Assembly (NCBI GenBank): GCA_003599575.1
Contig: QZKV01000006.1
Span: 1-48,117 of the forward strand
DNA from: Desulfobacteraceae bacterium
GTDB lineage: Bacteria; Desulfobacterota; Desulfobacteria; Desulfobacterales; Desulfosarcinaceae
DNA: 48,117 nucleotides
Direction of reading: 5' to 3'
Part shown: piece by piece, positions 32,267 to 40,919 of the stretch
How the letters are laid out: each line of letters opens with the position of its first letter
Position numbering within the stretch: the stretch's first letter is position 1
The notes under the pieces: model-generated
The model's input: the letters and a program-made list of their open reading frames with translations, nothing else
What the model was told of the DNA's origin: nothing
Databases searched by the model: none
Position numbers and translations under genes: made by a program

Positions 32267-33349
32267 TTGAAACCCGTCAGCGGCCATCTTGAAATATTGG
32301 ATAAGGGTTACGGCTTCCTTCGACGCTTGGATCATAACTTTCAACCGGGACCGGCGGACCCCTTCGTGCCGACCCCGCTGATCAGCGCAAACAACTTGCG
32401 CGAAGGCGTATTTATCACAGGCAGCGGTGTGCCGGGAAGTTCCAAAAACGCCAACTTGAAACTGAACTCCATTGAAACGATCAACCATCTTCCAGCGGTG
32501 GCATACGCAAACATCATCCCCCTGCAACAGCAGACCAGCATCAACCCGACGCAGCGCTTTTCCCTGACCACAGGGAAAGAAGACATCATGGGCAAAACCC
32601 TGGACCGGATCGTGCCTGTCGGCAGAGGACAGCGGGGGCTGGTCATCGCACCGCCGAAAACGGGGAAAACCACCATACTGAAGCACATGGCCGGTGCGAT
32701 AATGGCCAATCATGCGGACGCGTCTGTCTTCGTCCTGCTCGTGGATGAACGGCCCGAAGAAGTCACTGACTTCAAACGCGGATTAACCGGCGCGCATGTG
32801 CTTTTCTCCTCGGCTGATCAGAGCATCGCCCAACATATGCGTATTACCCGCCTGGCGATGAACACGGCGATTCGCGATGCCGAGGTCGGGCGCGACACCA
32901 TCGTCTTCATCGATTCGCTGACGCGCATGGCACGGGCCTTTAATACCGAAACCCAAAGCTATGGCCGCACAATGACGGGCGGCTTGGCAGCCAACGCCCT
33001 GGAGATTCCGCGGCAGCTTTTCGGCGCTGCCCGCAATCTGGAGCACGGCGGCTCTCTTTCCATCATCGCCACCATTCTGATCGAGACCGGCAGCCGCATG
33101 GACGACATCATTTATCAGGAGTTCAAGGGAACCGGCAATATGGATCTGGTTCTCAGCCGGGAGTGTTCCGAAAACAGGTTGTGGCCGGCCATAGACATTA
33201 AACAATCCGGTACCCGCAAGGAAGAGTTGCTGCTGGATGCCGAAGCATACCGCGAAGTTGTTCAACTGCGACGCGGTTTAGCCAAACTGGACACCGTCCA
33301 TGCGATGGGGGCATTACTGGAATATCTGAGCAGTAAATCTCAATCTTGA
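32267..33349 (+). CDS. Short Rho-family helicase/terminator without the N-terminal helix bundle
   Basis: The start is a TTG at 32267 with AAGGAG four bases upstream. The 360-residue protein begins almost directly with the cold-shock-like RNA-binding domain ([12 protein letters not shown], with aromatic residues at the usual RNA-contact sites) and misses the about 50-residue Rho_N helix bundle of E. coli Rho (419). The motor domain is intact: P-loop APPKTGKTT (128-136), [11 protein letters not shown], Walker B FIDSLTR (214-220), TGGLAANAL, and SGTRKEELL with the expected arginine finger. It is the third gene of the ParA-RHH-Rho operon. Whether the genome has a normal rho elsewhere cannot be seen here. 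I leave the symbol blank for that reason. Confidence 0.85.
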   Translation: MKPVSGHLEILDKGYGFLRRLDHNFQPGPADPFVPTPLISANNLREGVFITGSGVPGSSKNANLKLNSIETINHLPAVAYANIIPLQQQTSINPTQRFSLTTGKEDIMGKTLDRIVPVGRGQRGLVIAPPKTGKTTILKHMAGAIMANHADASVFVLLVDERPEEVTDFKRGLTGAHVLFSSADQSIAQHMRITRLAMNTAIRDAEVGRDTIVFIDSLTRMARAFNTETQSYGRTMTGGLAANALEIPRQLFGAARNLEHGGSLSIIATILIETGSRMDDIIYQEFKGTGNMDLVLSRECSENRLWPAIDIKQSGTRKEELLLDAEAYREVVQLRRGLAKLDTVHAMGALLEYLSSKSQS

Positions 33350-33444
33350 TGGATTCGAAAAACCCTGAGACATAACCGATAGAGCCTTTTCCCTTTGTCA
33401 CTGCTTGACCATGGGTTCATCAGATGCTGCGTGGGGGGAGATTC

Positions 33445-34266
33445 TCAATCCTCATCTTCATCATCAAAGTTTTCAAATCCTTCAAGTCCATCGGCCATGG
33501 CCAGGGCTTCGAGAACCGCTTCGACAATATCCTCATCATCCGATTCCATCAGATCTGTAAGCAGCATGGAAGCCTCTTCGGGGTGGATGGTGGCTGCGGC
33601 GGCAATGGCGGCAATGCGCAGATCCTTTTCCGTTTCATCCGAACGGACCAACTCGGCAATGTGCGGCCAGGCTTCGTCGATCTCCCAGTTGCCGGCCGCG
33701 CTCACGGCATGGTAGTGAATGAGGGGATCGGGATTTCCCAGGGATTCCAATATCTGCTGGTCGAATCCGCTGACATATCCCATACAGAAAACGGCGGTCA
33801 GGCGCCAGGACGGGTCGCTGTCGGCGTAGGCGCTGCGCACGGCATCGTGGTGCCATACCTGTGGCGCCCGCACCGCGGCTTCCAGAATCCGCCGCCGCAA
33901 CTCGGTGGGCAGATCTGCCCGCATATACATCAAGTGCAGTGTTTCCTGCAGATGATGAAACAATTCCTCCGAGATGAGAATATCATCTTCATCTTCGAAG
34001 CCCATCATATCGGCATGTTCCATGGCCGGTCCCAGCGCGATCACGGCCGTACTCCTCAGTTCAAGCGACTCGTTGCCGTTGCGCACGATATCGAGCAGGG
34101 CTTGGGCCAGCGCATCACTGATGACGGTATAATCACCGGAAAGTTCCGCCGCGAGGAGGCGGTCGGTGGGATCGCCGCCCTGATCGGATAAAATGCCGAG
34201 CAGCACCTGATCCGCGTTTGCCGGCCACTCCCAAGGCGGCGTGTCTTGCAGTTTTTTCAAATCCAT
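33445..34266 (-). CDS. Acidic HEAT-repeat protein
   Basis: The 273-residue protein is built of HEAT-like helix pairs: ELRSTAVIALG, DPSWRLTAVFCMGY, DPLIHYHAVSAAGNW, EKDLRIAAIAAAATI and DEDIVEAVLEALA. The C-terminus is very acidic (ENFDDEDED). GGAGG precedes the ATG. HEAT proteins bind other proteins; no enzyme motif is present. It is convergent with the Rho gene and divergent from lhr, with 487 bases between. The partner is unknown. Confidence 0.8.
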   Translation of the reverse strand: MDLKKLQDTPPWEWPANADQVLLGILSDQGGDPTDRLLAAELSGDYTVISDALAQALLDIVRNGNESLELRSTAVIALGPAMEHADMMGFEDEDDILISEELFHHLQETLHLMYMRADLPTELRRRILEAAVRAPQVWHHDAVRSAYADSDPSWRLTAVFCMGYVSGFDQQILESLGNPDPLIHYHAVSAAGNWEIDEAWPHIAELVRSDETEKDLRIAAIAAAATIHPEEASMLLTDLMESDDEDIVEAVLEALAMADGLEGFENFDDEDED

Positions 34267-34467
34267 TTGCTTACCTCCGGATAACGGATGTTTTGATGGA
34301 TTACCTACCGCGAAAACTCAGGCGGCTAAAATTCAGCGCGGTGCTGTTGCGGGTAAGATGAAATATAGATGTAAAATGGTGGTTAATCAAGCCGCGCTTT
34401 GGCTGTTGAGCAATTCTCGCTGAATGAGATTCAGTCACGACACCCTTCCAGGGAGATGTCTCTTTTC

Positions 34468-34565
34468 TCGTACTCGTACGCGTACTCGTTCTCGTACTCG
34501 ATCGAATGATGCATTTGCGGAAGCCGATAATTCCTATCCGAGTACGAGTACGCGTACGAGTACGA
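34468..34565. repeat. TACTCG/CGAGTA inverted-repeat element, copy 2
   Basis: The left arm (34468-34494) and right arm (34539-34565) are complementary in 26 of 27 positions around a 44-base loop containing ATCGAATGA. The centre of each arm has TACGCGTA. It shares arm units and loop motif with the element at 20412-20512. Confidence 0.88.
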
Positions 34566-34644
34566 TGAGCACGGTGCTGAGCAACATGGAAAAAGCGCTT
34601 ATGAATCCCATTCAGACAGAATCGCTGGCAAGCGCCAATGAAAT

Positions 34645-34697
34645 CCTTCGTGTCTTTGTGCGAGAAAAAAAACAAAAATCGCACCAAGACACAAAGG
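34645..34697. repeat. 19-bp imperfect inverted repeat upstream of lhr
   Basis: CCTTCGTGTCTTTGTGCGA (34645-34663) pairs with 34679-34697 at 17 of 19 positions around an A-rich 15-base loop. The arm resembles a CTTTGTGTCTT motif I have the impression is common between genes in related bacteria, which I cannot check. Confidence 0.75.
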
Positions 34698-34753
34698 TCA
34701 CATTTCGCGCGCCCGGACTTGCCGCAGCGGATATTCGGTGTTAACTCAAAGCC

Positions 34754-37700
34754 ATGACTGAAAACAGCCTGTCTCTTTTCGACCCGCTGGTGGCCCGCTG
34801 GTTCCGGGAGCGCTACGGCGCCCCGACGGAAATTCAGGCCAGTGGCTGGCAATCCATATCCCGCGGGACACATCTGCTGATCACGGCGCCCACGGGCAGC
34901 GGTAAAACCTTGGCCGCTTTCCTGTGGGCCTTGAACCAATGGATCACCGCAAGATGGGATACCGGCCGCACACATGTGCTGTATGTTTCCCCGCTCAAGG
35001 CCCTGAACAATGACATTCAACGCAACATATTGTTGCCTCTTGCAGAATTGCAGCAGCTATTCGCGCACGCGCAGCGCCCGTTTCCCGACATCCAGGTGCA
35101 AACCCGCAGCGGCGATACACCTGCCTCCGACCGCCGCCGCATGGTCCGGCGGCCGCCTGAAATCCTGATCACCACCCCGGAAAGCCTGCACCTGCTCCTC
35201 AGTTCGGCCAGCGGCCGCTCCATTCTGGGAAGCATCCGCACCGTGCTGCTCGATGAAATTCACGCCGTATTGGCATCCCGGCGCGGGGCGCTGCTGATCA
35301 GCGCGGTCGAGCGCCTGGTGCGGCTGAGCGGTGAATTCCAGCGCATCGCCCTGTCCGCCACGGTCCGGCCGCTTGCAACGGCGGCCGCATTCGTGGGCGG
35401 CTTTCGGTTGGAAGGCCCAAGAGAAAGACCCCGCTATGAACCTCGCAAAGTCGTCGTGCTTTCCCCGCAATCAACCAAAATGTACGACCTGGGGGTACGG
35501 CTGCCCGAAGTGCCTGAAAGCCCGCGAGACCCGAACGACTTCTGGGAGGCCTTTGCCGAGCAAATCCGCGCCCGTCTGCAGATCAACCGATCCACCCTGG
35601 TATTTGCCAACAGCCGGCGCTTGTGTGAAAAACTGACCTTTCTCATCAACCATGGACAGGACCGTTTACTGGCCTATGCCCATCACGGCTCTTTGTCCAA
35701 AGAGATCCGTACGGAAGTGGAACGCAGTCTGAAGACCGGATCTTTGAAAGCCATCCTGGCGACCGGTTCTCTGGAGCTGGGCATCGATATCGGCGCTCTG
35801 GATGAGGTGATTCTGGTTCAGGCGCCCTGGTCCGTAGCCGAGGCGATCCAGCGCATCGGACGCGCCGGCCACGGGGTCGGCCAGACCAGCCGTGGAACGT
35901 TCCTTGCGGCCCACCTCGCGGACAGGGTCTGCGCCGCGGTGACGGCCCGCGCCGTCGTGGAAGGAAGCATCGAGCCGGTGCAATCCTTGCAGGCGCCTTT
36001 GGATGTGCTGGCCCAGGTCCTTCTATCCATGCTGGCCTTCGAAGATTGGCATCCCGACGATCTTTACAACTTCATCCGCACGGCAGCTCCGTACCACGAC
36101 CTGTCGCAACGCCGATTCGAACTGGTCCTGGACATGCTGGAGGGCCGGTACGGCGAAAGCCGCATCCGGGAACTCCAACCCAAAATCTCACTTGATCGCC
36201 TGGAGCAGTCTATCCGGGTGCGCAAGGGGGCCTTGCTTTCCTTATATGCCTCGGGCGGCGTGATCCCCGACCGCGGCTACTATGCCTTGCGCCATGCGCA
36301 TTCCGGCGCCAAAATCGGCGAGCTGGACGAAGAGTTTGTCTGGGAAGCCCGAATCGGCCAGGTATTTACCTTGGGCGCCCAAAACTGGCGCATTCGGCAG
36401 ATCACCCACAGCGAGGTGCGCGTGCTGCCTTCCGCGCCGGGCAAACCCGCCCCGCCCTTCTGGCGGGCGGAGGAGAATCCGCGCAGCTTCCACCTCTCGG
36501 AGATGATCGGGCGATTTCTTGAAATGGCGGAGACCCGGCTCAAGGAACCGGCTTTTGTAGAAGAATTGATGCGGGCCTATGCGATGGATCTGTCCGCCGC
36601 GCGCGGCCTGATCGAAGAACTTCAACGCCAGCGCATTCATACCGGCGCCCCCCTGCCCCACCGCCACCACCTGCTTATCGAAGAGACCTCCCTGGGCACC
36701 GGTCGGGCGGCCGGGCGGCAGGTGATCTGTCACACCGGATGGGGCGGCCGCGTCAACCGGCCCCTGGCCATGGCCCTGGAAGCGGCTTGGGAAGAGCGCT
36801 TCGGGACAACGCCGCAGATTTTCTGCACGAACGACACCGTGACCTTTTTGCTGCCCCCGGACGTTGCGGGTGAAACGCTGCTCAGTCTGGTGCGAGCGGA
36901 TACGTTCGAAGAGTTGCTCTACCGACGCCTGCCTCAAACCGGTTTCTTCGGCGCACGCTTCCGCGAATGCGCCGGGCGGGCGCTGCTTTTGCCCCGCCGG
37001 CACGTCAGCCAGCGCATGCCGCTGTGGCTGACCCGCTTGCGGGCGCAAAAACTGTTGTCGGCCGTGGCCGCTTACCCCGATTTTCCCATTCTGGTGGAAA
37101 CCTGGCGCACATGCCTGCAGGACGAATTCGACTTGCCGCAGTTGCGCGTTCTGTTGCGCGAGCTTGAAACCGGAACCATTGCCCGCAGCTATGTCCACAC
37201 CGACTTTCCAAGCCCGCTGGCGCGCGCTGCTGCTTGGCAGCAGATCAATGTCCATATGTACCAGGGCGACCGCCCAGCTCCGGATCATGGCGGCCGTTTG
37301 TCTGCCGACCTGCTGCACGAAGTGACTTTGCAACCGGGATTGCGGCCGCCGATCGACGGCCCCCTGGCAGATGGTTTCGAAAAAAAACGCCAGCGCCTGG
37401 CGCCCGGGTATGCGCCGGATTCGTCGGAAGAGATGCTGGATTGGATTAAAGAACGCATCGCCCTGCCCTGGTTGGAATGGCAGAGCCTGCTTAAAGCCGC
37501 AGCCCGCGACCATCAGCTGGATCCTCAATTTCTGACCCAAGCGCTTGCGGAAAAAGTGGTCCGCCTGCAACTCTCTTCGGAAACCGATCGGGCGCTCATC
37601 GTGGCGCGCGAACGGATCGCCCCTGTATGGGAGAGTGTCTATCGCCATGTCAGCCCTTCTCCCGAGGTCCGATTGTTGAACGGGCAACCGCTCGCCATCG

Positions 37701-39259
37701 ATGAACGGGTGAAGAAATCACGGATTTCGGCGGAGCGGCCGTTTTCCCCCGCCGCCGAACTGCTGGGTCAATGGCTGCAGTTTTACGGGCCGCAAGCTCC
37801 GGCCGCTATCGCCGAAACTTTGGCCCTGTCCCTGTCCTTTCTGACACCGCTCATCGAGGAATTGGCCGCCGCGCAGATCATTATTGTCGGACAACTTCTC
37901 AAAGACGGAGGGCCCGAGGAGCTGTGCGACCGGGAGAATTTCGAAATGCTCCTGCGGCTCTCCCGCAAAGCGGCACTCCCGGCGCTCGAAAGCCTTCCCA
38001 TCGAACACCTCGCGTTGTTTCTGGCCGATCACCAGGGATTGACGCAATCGCCCCGTGCCGGCGACGATTTGGCCGTGCGTTTGAACCAACTGCTTTGCTG
38101 GGCGGCGCCGGCCGCGCACTGGGAAACCGAGATCCTGCCGGCGCGCCTGCCCGATTATCAACCCGAATGGCTGGACACACTGATGCAAACCCACGATTTG
38201 CGCTGGGTGGGCCGACGCGGTCATAAAATTATCTTCTGTTTTGAAGATGAATTGGATCTGGTCGCCGGAAGGGAAACGGCGCAAGACGATCCAACCGATT
38301 CGCCCAAGGTCAAAAAGAAAGAAGATCTTTCAGCGCTTTTTGCGGACGGCAACGGGCGCTATCCGTTTGCGGCGCTGGAGCGCATGGCAGGCTTGAATGC
38401 AGCGGCCCTGAATGAAAGGCTGTGGCAATGGGTATGGCGGGGAGCCGTAAGCAACGACACCTTTGCGGCGCTGCGTCGCGGCGTTGAGACCCGCTTCCGG
38501 ATGGCCGAGCCTTCGGCCGCACGGCCGGCCGGGGCCGCGCGCCGACCCGGCCGATCCATGTTCCAACGCTGGCGTGGATCGCGGCCCAGCATCGGAAACT
38601 GGTTTCGCCTGGTCTATCCCGAGCCGATGGAGAATCTTCTGGATCGCGAAGAACGCAATAAAGAGCGCGTGCGTGTGCTCCTGGACCGCTACGGCGTTGT
38701 GTTTCGCGAGTTGCTGGCCCGCGAACTGCCCCTGTTGCGCTGGTCGGCCTTGTTTCGTTCCCTGCGGCTGATGGAGCTTTCCGGCGAAGTGCTGGCGGGG
38801 CATTTTTTTGAAGGCGTCGAGGGGCTCCAGTTCATCTCCGCACCGGCCCTGCAGCACCTTGGCAGTATCTTGCCTGAAGACGCCGTTTTCTGGCTCAATG
38901 CCATCGATCCGGCCTCGCTGTGCGGACTTGAGCTCGCCGCACTGCGGGGACGATTGCCGCGGCGCCTGCCGGGTGTCCACCTGGTCTACCACGGAGTCCG
39001 GCCGGTAATCTTTTCCCATCGGATGGGGGGGCGGCTGGAGATCATGGTTCCCCCCGACCACCCGCGCCTGAGCGACTATTTTAATTTCCTGGACCATCTG
39101 CTGACACGCAGGATCATGCCGCTGCGCAGCATCCGCATCCAGCACATCAACGGCGCCCCTGCGGCCGATCAAAAGGACTACGTGGCCGTACTGGCGGATC
39201 TATATGAAACCATCACGGATCATCAAGAGGTGACCTTGTATCGCCGCCATGCGGGATAG
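34754..39259 (+). CDS. lhr: Lhr-family large ATP-dependent helicase
   Basis: The 1501-residue protein is a full-length Lhr (E. coli Lhr is 1538). The superfamily 2 core holds the Q-motif PTEIQ (24-28), Walker A APTGSGKT (45-52), the DEIH box (167-170), SAT (201-203), and QRIGRAGH (about 366-373). A winged-helix domain and an Lhr core region follow, up to about residue 900. The C-terminal third (about 900-1501) is the Lhr-CTD. Lhr unwinds DNA:RNA or DNA forks in repair. The ribosome site is weak. A G-tract repeat array begins at the stop codon. Confidence 0.93.
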   Translation: MTENSLSLFDPLVARWFRERYGAPTEIQASGWQSISRGTHLLITAPTGSGKTLAAFLWALNQWITARWDTGRTHVLYVSPLKALNNDIQRNILLPLAELQQLFAHAQRPFPDIQVQTRSGDTPASDRRRMVRRPPEILITTPESLHLLLSSASGRSILGSIRTVLLDEIHAVLASRRGALLISAVERLVRLSGEFQRIALSATVRPLATAAAFVGGFRLEGPRERPRYEPRKVVVLSPQSTKMYDLGVRLPEVPESPRDPNDFWEAFAEQIRARLQINRSTLVFANSRRLCEKLTFLINHGQDRLLAYAHHGSLSKEIRTEVERSLKTGSLKAILATGSLELGIDIGALDEVILVQAPWSVAEAIQRIGRAGHGVGQTSRGTFLAAHLADRVCAAVTARAVVEGSIEPVQSLQAPLDVLAQVLLSMLAFEDWHPDDLYNFIRTAAPYHDLSQRRFELVLDMLEGRYGESRIRELQPKISLDRLEQSIRVRKGALLSLYASGGVIPDRGYYALRHAHSGAKIGELDEEFVWEARIGQVFTLGAQNWRIRQITHSEVRVLPSAPGKPAPPFWRAEENPRSFHLSEMIGRFLEMAETRLKEPAFVEELMRAYAMDLSAARGLIEELQRQRIHTGAPLPHRHHLLIEETSLGTGRAAGRQVICHTGWGGRVNRPLAMALEAAWEERFGTTPQIFCTNDTVTFLLPPDVAGETLLSLVRADTFEELLYRRLPQTGFFGARFRECAGRALLLPRRHVSQRMPLWLTRLRAQKLLSAVAAYPDFPILVETWRTCLQDEFDLPQLRVLLRELETGTIARSYVHTDFPSPLARAAAWQQINVHMYQGDRPAPDHGGRLSADLLHEVTLQPGLRPPIDGPLADGFEKKRQRLAPGYAPDSSEEMLDWIKERIALPWLEWQSLLKAAARDHQLDPQFLTQALAEKVVRLQLSSETDRALIVARERIAPVWESVYRHVSPSPEVRLLNGQPLAIDERVKKSRISAERPFSPAAELLGQWLQFYGPQAPAAIAETLALSLSFLTPLIEELAAAQIIIVGQLLKDGGPEELCDRENFEMLLRLSRKAALPALESLPIEHLALFLADHQGLTQSPRAGDDLAVRLNQLLCWAAPAAHWETEILPARLPDYQPEWLDTLMQTHDLRWVGRRGHKIIFCFEDELDLVAGRETAQDDPTDSPKVKKKEDLSALFADGNGRYPFAALERMAGLNAAALNERLWQWVWRGAVSNDTFAALRRGVETRFRMAEPSAARPAGAARRPGRSMFQRWRGSRPSIGNWFRLVYPEPMENLLDREERNKERVRVLLDRYGVVFRELLARELPLLRWSALFRSLRLMELSGEVLAGHFFEGVEGLQFISAPALQHLGSILPEDAVFWLNAIDPASLCGLELAALRGRLPRRLPGVHLVYHGVRPVIFSHRMGGRLEIMVPPDHPRLSDYFNFLDHLLTRRIMPLRSIRIQHINGAPAADQKDYVAVLADLYETITDHQEVTLYRRHAG

Positions 39260-39347
39260 GTTGGGTTGGTTGGGTTGATTGGGTTTATTGGGTTTATTGG
39301 GTTTGTTGGGTTGGGTGGGTTTATTGGGTTGGTTGGGTTGGTGGTGG
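39259..39347 (+). repeat. G-tract repeat array abutting the lhr stop codon
   Basis: Starting at the last base of the lhr stop, the plus strand has more than ten GGG runs spaced 1-7 bases apart (units such as GGGTTGGTT and GGGTTTATT). In the lhr mRNA this could form one or more G-quadruplexes. Confidence 0.88.
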
Positions 39348-39675
39348 CAGTTTGTCTTTATCCCTGAGTTTTGATGGAAGCGCAAATGCTCTGCAAACGT
39401 CCGGTCGAGTACTGCCTCGGCGGTTCAAGCACGCCGGGGAATCCAATCCCGGCATCACTCCGCCCGGCGGGCGGGGAAGATCATGGATAAGGAGATAACG
39501 CAAACAAATGGGTTGCCTTATGCTCGCCTCCGCTGTATATTGCAGCATGAATTTGCCATAGGTTGCCCGAGCAGCAGACAAAGCATTTCCCCTTGCATCC
39601 GTAAAGCCGTTCGCATCCGCAACAATCCCTGTGATAATAAACTGCTTTGACTTTCAACGAGGGGCGTCGGTTTCA
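39348..39675. other. Remaining gap upstream of the XrtA-type ATPase
   Basis: The rest of the 400-base gap holds a GC-rich palindromic stretch near 39470 (CCGCCCGGCGGGCGG) and the ATPase promoter. No gene is supported. Confidence 0.4.
39610..39638 (+). promoter_or_regulatory. Predicted promoter of the exopolysaccharide ATPase gene
   Basis: TTCGCA (39610-39615), a 17-base spacer, GATAAT (39633-39638). Transcription from here starts after the ATG at 39631, supporting the downstream start at 39676. Confidence 0.55.
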
Positions 39676-40860
39676 ATGTACAATGAATATTTCGGATTTG
39701 CAGAAAAGCCGTTTCACATCGCACCCGATTTGAATTTTCTTTTCCTGAGCCCCAAGCATAAGGGGGCGCTTGCCTGCATGGAATACGGCTTTATGGGCGA
39801 TATGGGCGTCGTGCTCATCACAGGCGATATCGGCACCGGAAAGACAACTCTGGTCCGGCTGTTTCTTCGCAAGCTTCCCGAGAATGCGCGCACGGCCTCT
39901 ATTTTCAACACCAACGTCACTCCGGAGCAATTGCTCAGCCTTGTGGTGCATGAATTCGGCTTTGCCCGGCAGGGCGAAAACAAAGCACTGCTGGTCGAAT
40001 CGATCCAGGCTGGATTGCAGCAACTCCATGCCGCCAACCTGTATCCGGTGCTGATCATCGACGACGCTCAGAACTTGTCATTGGAAGCACTGGAAGAGGT
40101 GCGCTGGCTTTGCAACCTGCAAAGCGAAAATCGCAATCTGGTTCAGATAATACTGGTCGGCCAACCCGAACTCAGGACCAAGCTGCAAAAACCAGTGATG
40201 GCTTCCCTGGCGCAGCGCATCGGGGTCAATTATCATCTGCGGCCTTTTACCCGCGATGAGGCGGGTGAATATATCGTCCACCGCCTCAAAACCGTCAATG
40301 GAAAAGCGGACCTGTTCAGCAAAGCGGCCGTGGACCTGATATTTGAGAGTGCCCGGGGCATTCCACGCGTCATCAACCTTCTGTGCGACAGTGCGCTGGT
40401 CTATGCATTTGCCGATGAACACAAGAAGATCGACACGTCCATTGTCGAGCAGGTGCTGACCGAGATGTACCCCCAGGGCCTTTGGGATCTTCCGTCCGGC
40501 TCAGTCGGCATACATATGCCGGATCCGTCCGATATGGACAGCGAAAGGCAATCGTCGGACCTCGACGGGCCCGAACAAAAAGACGGCTTCCAGAAAATGG
40601 AACGCCTTCTTGAAACCCTCGAACAGCAGGCCGATAACTACGTCAAAGAACTCCGTGCCATTTTCAAATTACTCCTCAAGAAAGAACAGCAGCGCTTTAA
40701 TCAGCTTTCGACCGAATATTTACGTTTAAAAACCATTACCAAAGCCCTGCAGAAGGGGCGTGAAGGTTTTGCCGAGCGGCCGGAGGCGCCCCAGCCGAAA
40801 AACGCGGCCGTGCCGCAGAAGGGCAAAGGGGTCGTTGTGAAGCTGGTCGAGCCCAAATGA
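39676..40860 (+). CDS. XrtA/PEP-CTERM-associated (ExeA-like) AAA ATPase
   Basis: ATG 39676 is preferred over the ATG at 39631, which lies at the promoter and gives a non-family N-terminus. The 394-residue protein opens YNEYFGFAEKPFHIAPD, typical of ExeA-like ATPases. Walker A is GDIGTGKT (50-57) and Walker B is LIIDDAQ (126-132). The AAA domain ends near residue 270; a coiled-coil-like tail (290-370) follows. Members of this group sit in PEP-CTERM exopolysaccharide clusters and are thought to power or regulate export. It is convergent with the BY-kinase gene. Confidence 0.88.
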   Translation: MYNEYFGFAEKPFHIAPDLNFLFLSPKHKGALACMEYGFMGDMGVVLITGDIGTGKTTLVRLFLRKLPENARTASIFNTNVTPEQLLSLVVHEFGFARQGENKALLVESIQAGLQQLHAANLYPVLIIDDAQNLSLEALEEVRWLCNLQSENRNLVQIILVGQPELRTKLQKPVMASLAQRIGVNYHLRPFTRDEAGEYIVHRLKTVNGKADLFSKAAVDLIFESARGIPRVINLLCDSALVYAFADEHKKIDTSIVEQVLTEMYPQGLWDLPSGSVGIHMPDPSDMDSERQSSDLDGPEQKDGFQKMERLLETLEQQADNYVKELRAIFKLLLKKEQQRFNQLSTEYLRLKTITKALQKGREGFAERPEAPQPKNAAVPQKGKGVVVKLVEPK

Positions 40861-40892
40861 AAAAGGGCGGGGAGAACATCCCCGCCCTTTTT
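40861..40892. terminator. Bidirectional intrinsic terminator
   Basis: GGGCGGGGA (40865-40873) pairs with TCCCCGCCC (40879-40887) around GAACA. The stem is flanked by AAAA on the left and TTTTT on the right, so it works for both convergent genes. It fills most of the 59 bases between the two stops. Confidence 0.92.
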
Positions 40893-40919
40893 CATTTGGC
40901 CTTCGCTTTCACCCCAGCT

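Larger units (their letters stand above)
34267..34753. other. Intergenic region with inverted repeats upstream of lhr
   Basis: About 490 bases hold a long TACTCG hairpin element (34468-34565) and a 19-bp imperfect inverted repeat (34645-34697). No supported gene is seen; the open frames across it are repeat-encoded (Arg-Thr and Ser-Thr runs). Confidence 0.6.

Noticed and set aside
31190..33349. A plasmid or prophage boundary around the ParA-RHH-Rho operon
   Set aside because: No integrase, transposase, tRNA target or direct repeats flank it, and base composition looks like the neighbours.
34424..34744. Short frame with Arg-Thr and Ser-Thr runs upstream of lhr
   Set aside because: The runs come from the TACTCG repeat arms; no ribosome site or family.
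36242..37687. Long open frame on the minus strand opposite lhr (481 codons)
   Set aside because: It lies wholly inside lhr on the other strand, shows no domain, and is explained by the GC-rich codon use of lhr. lhr has all helicase motifs in its own frame.
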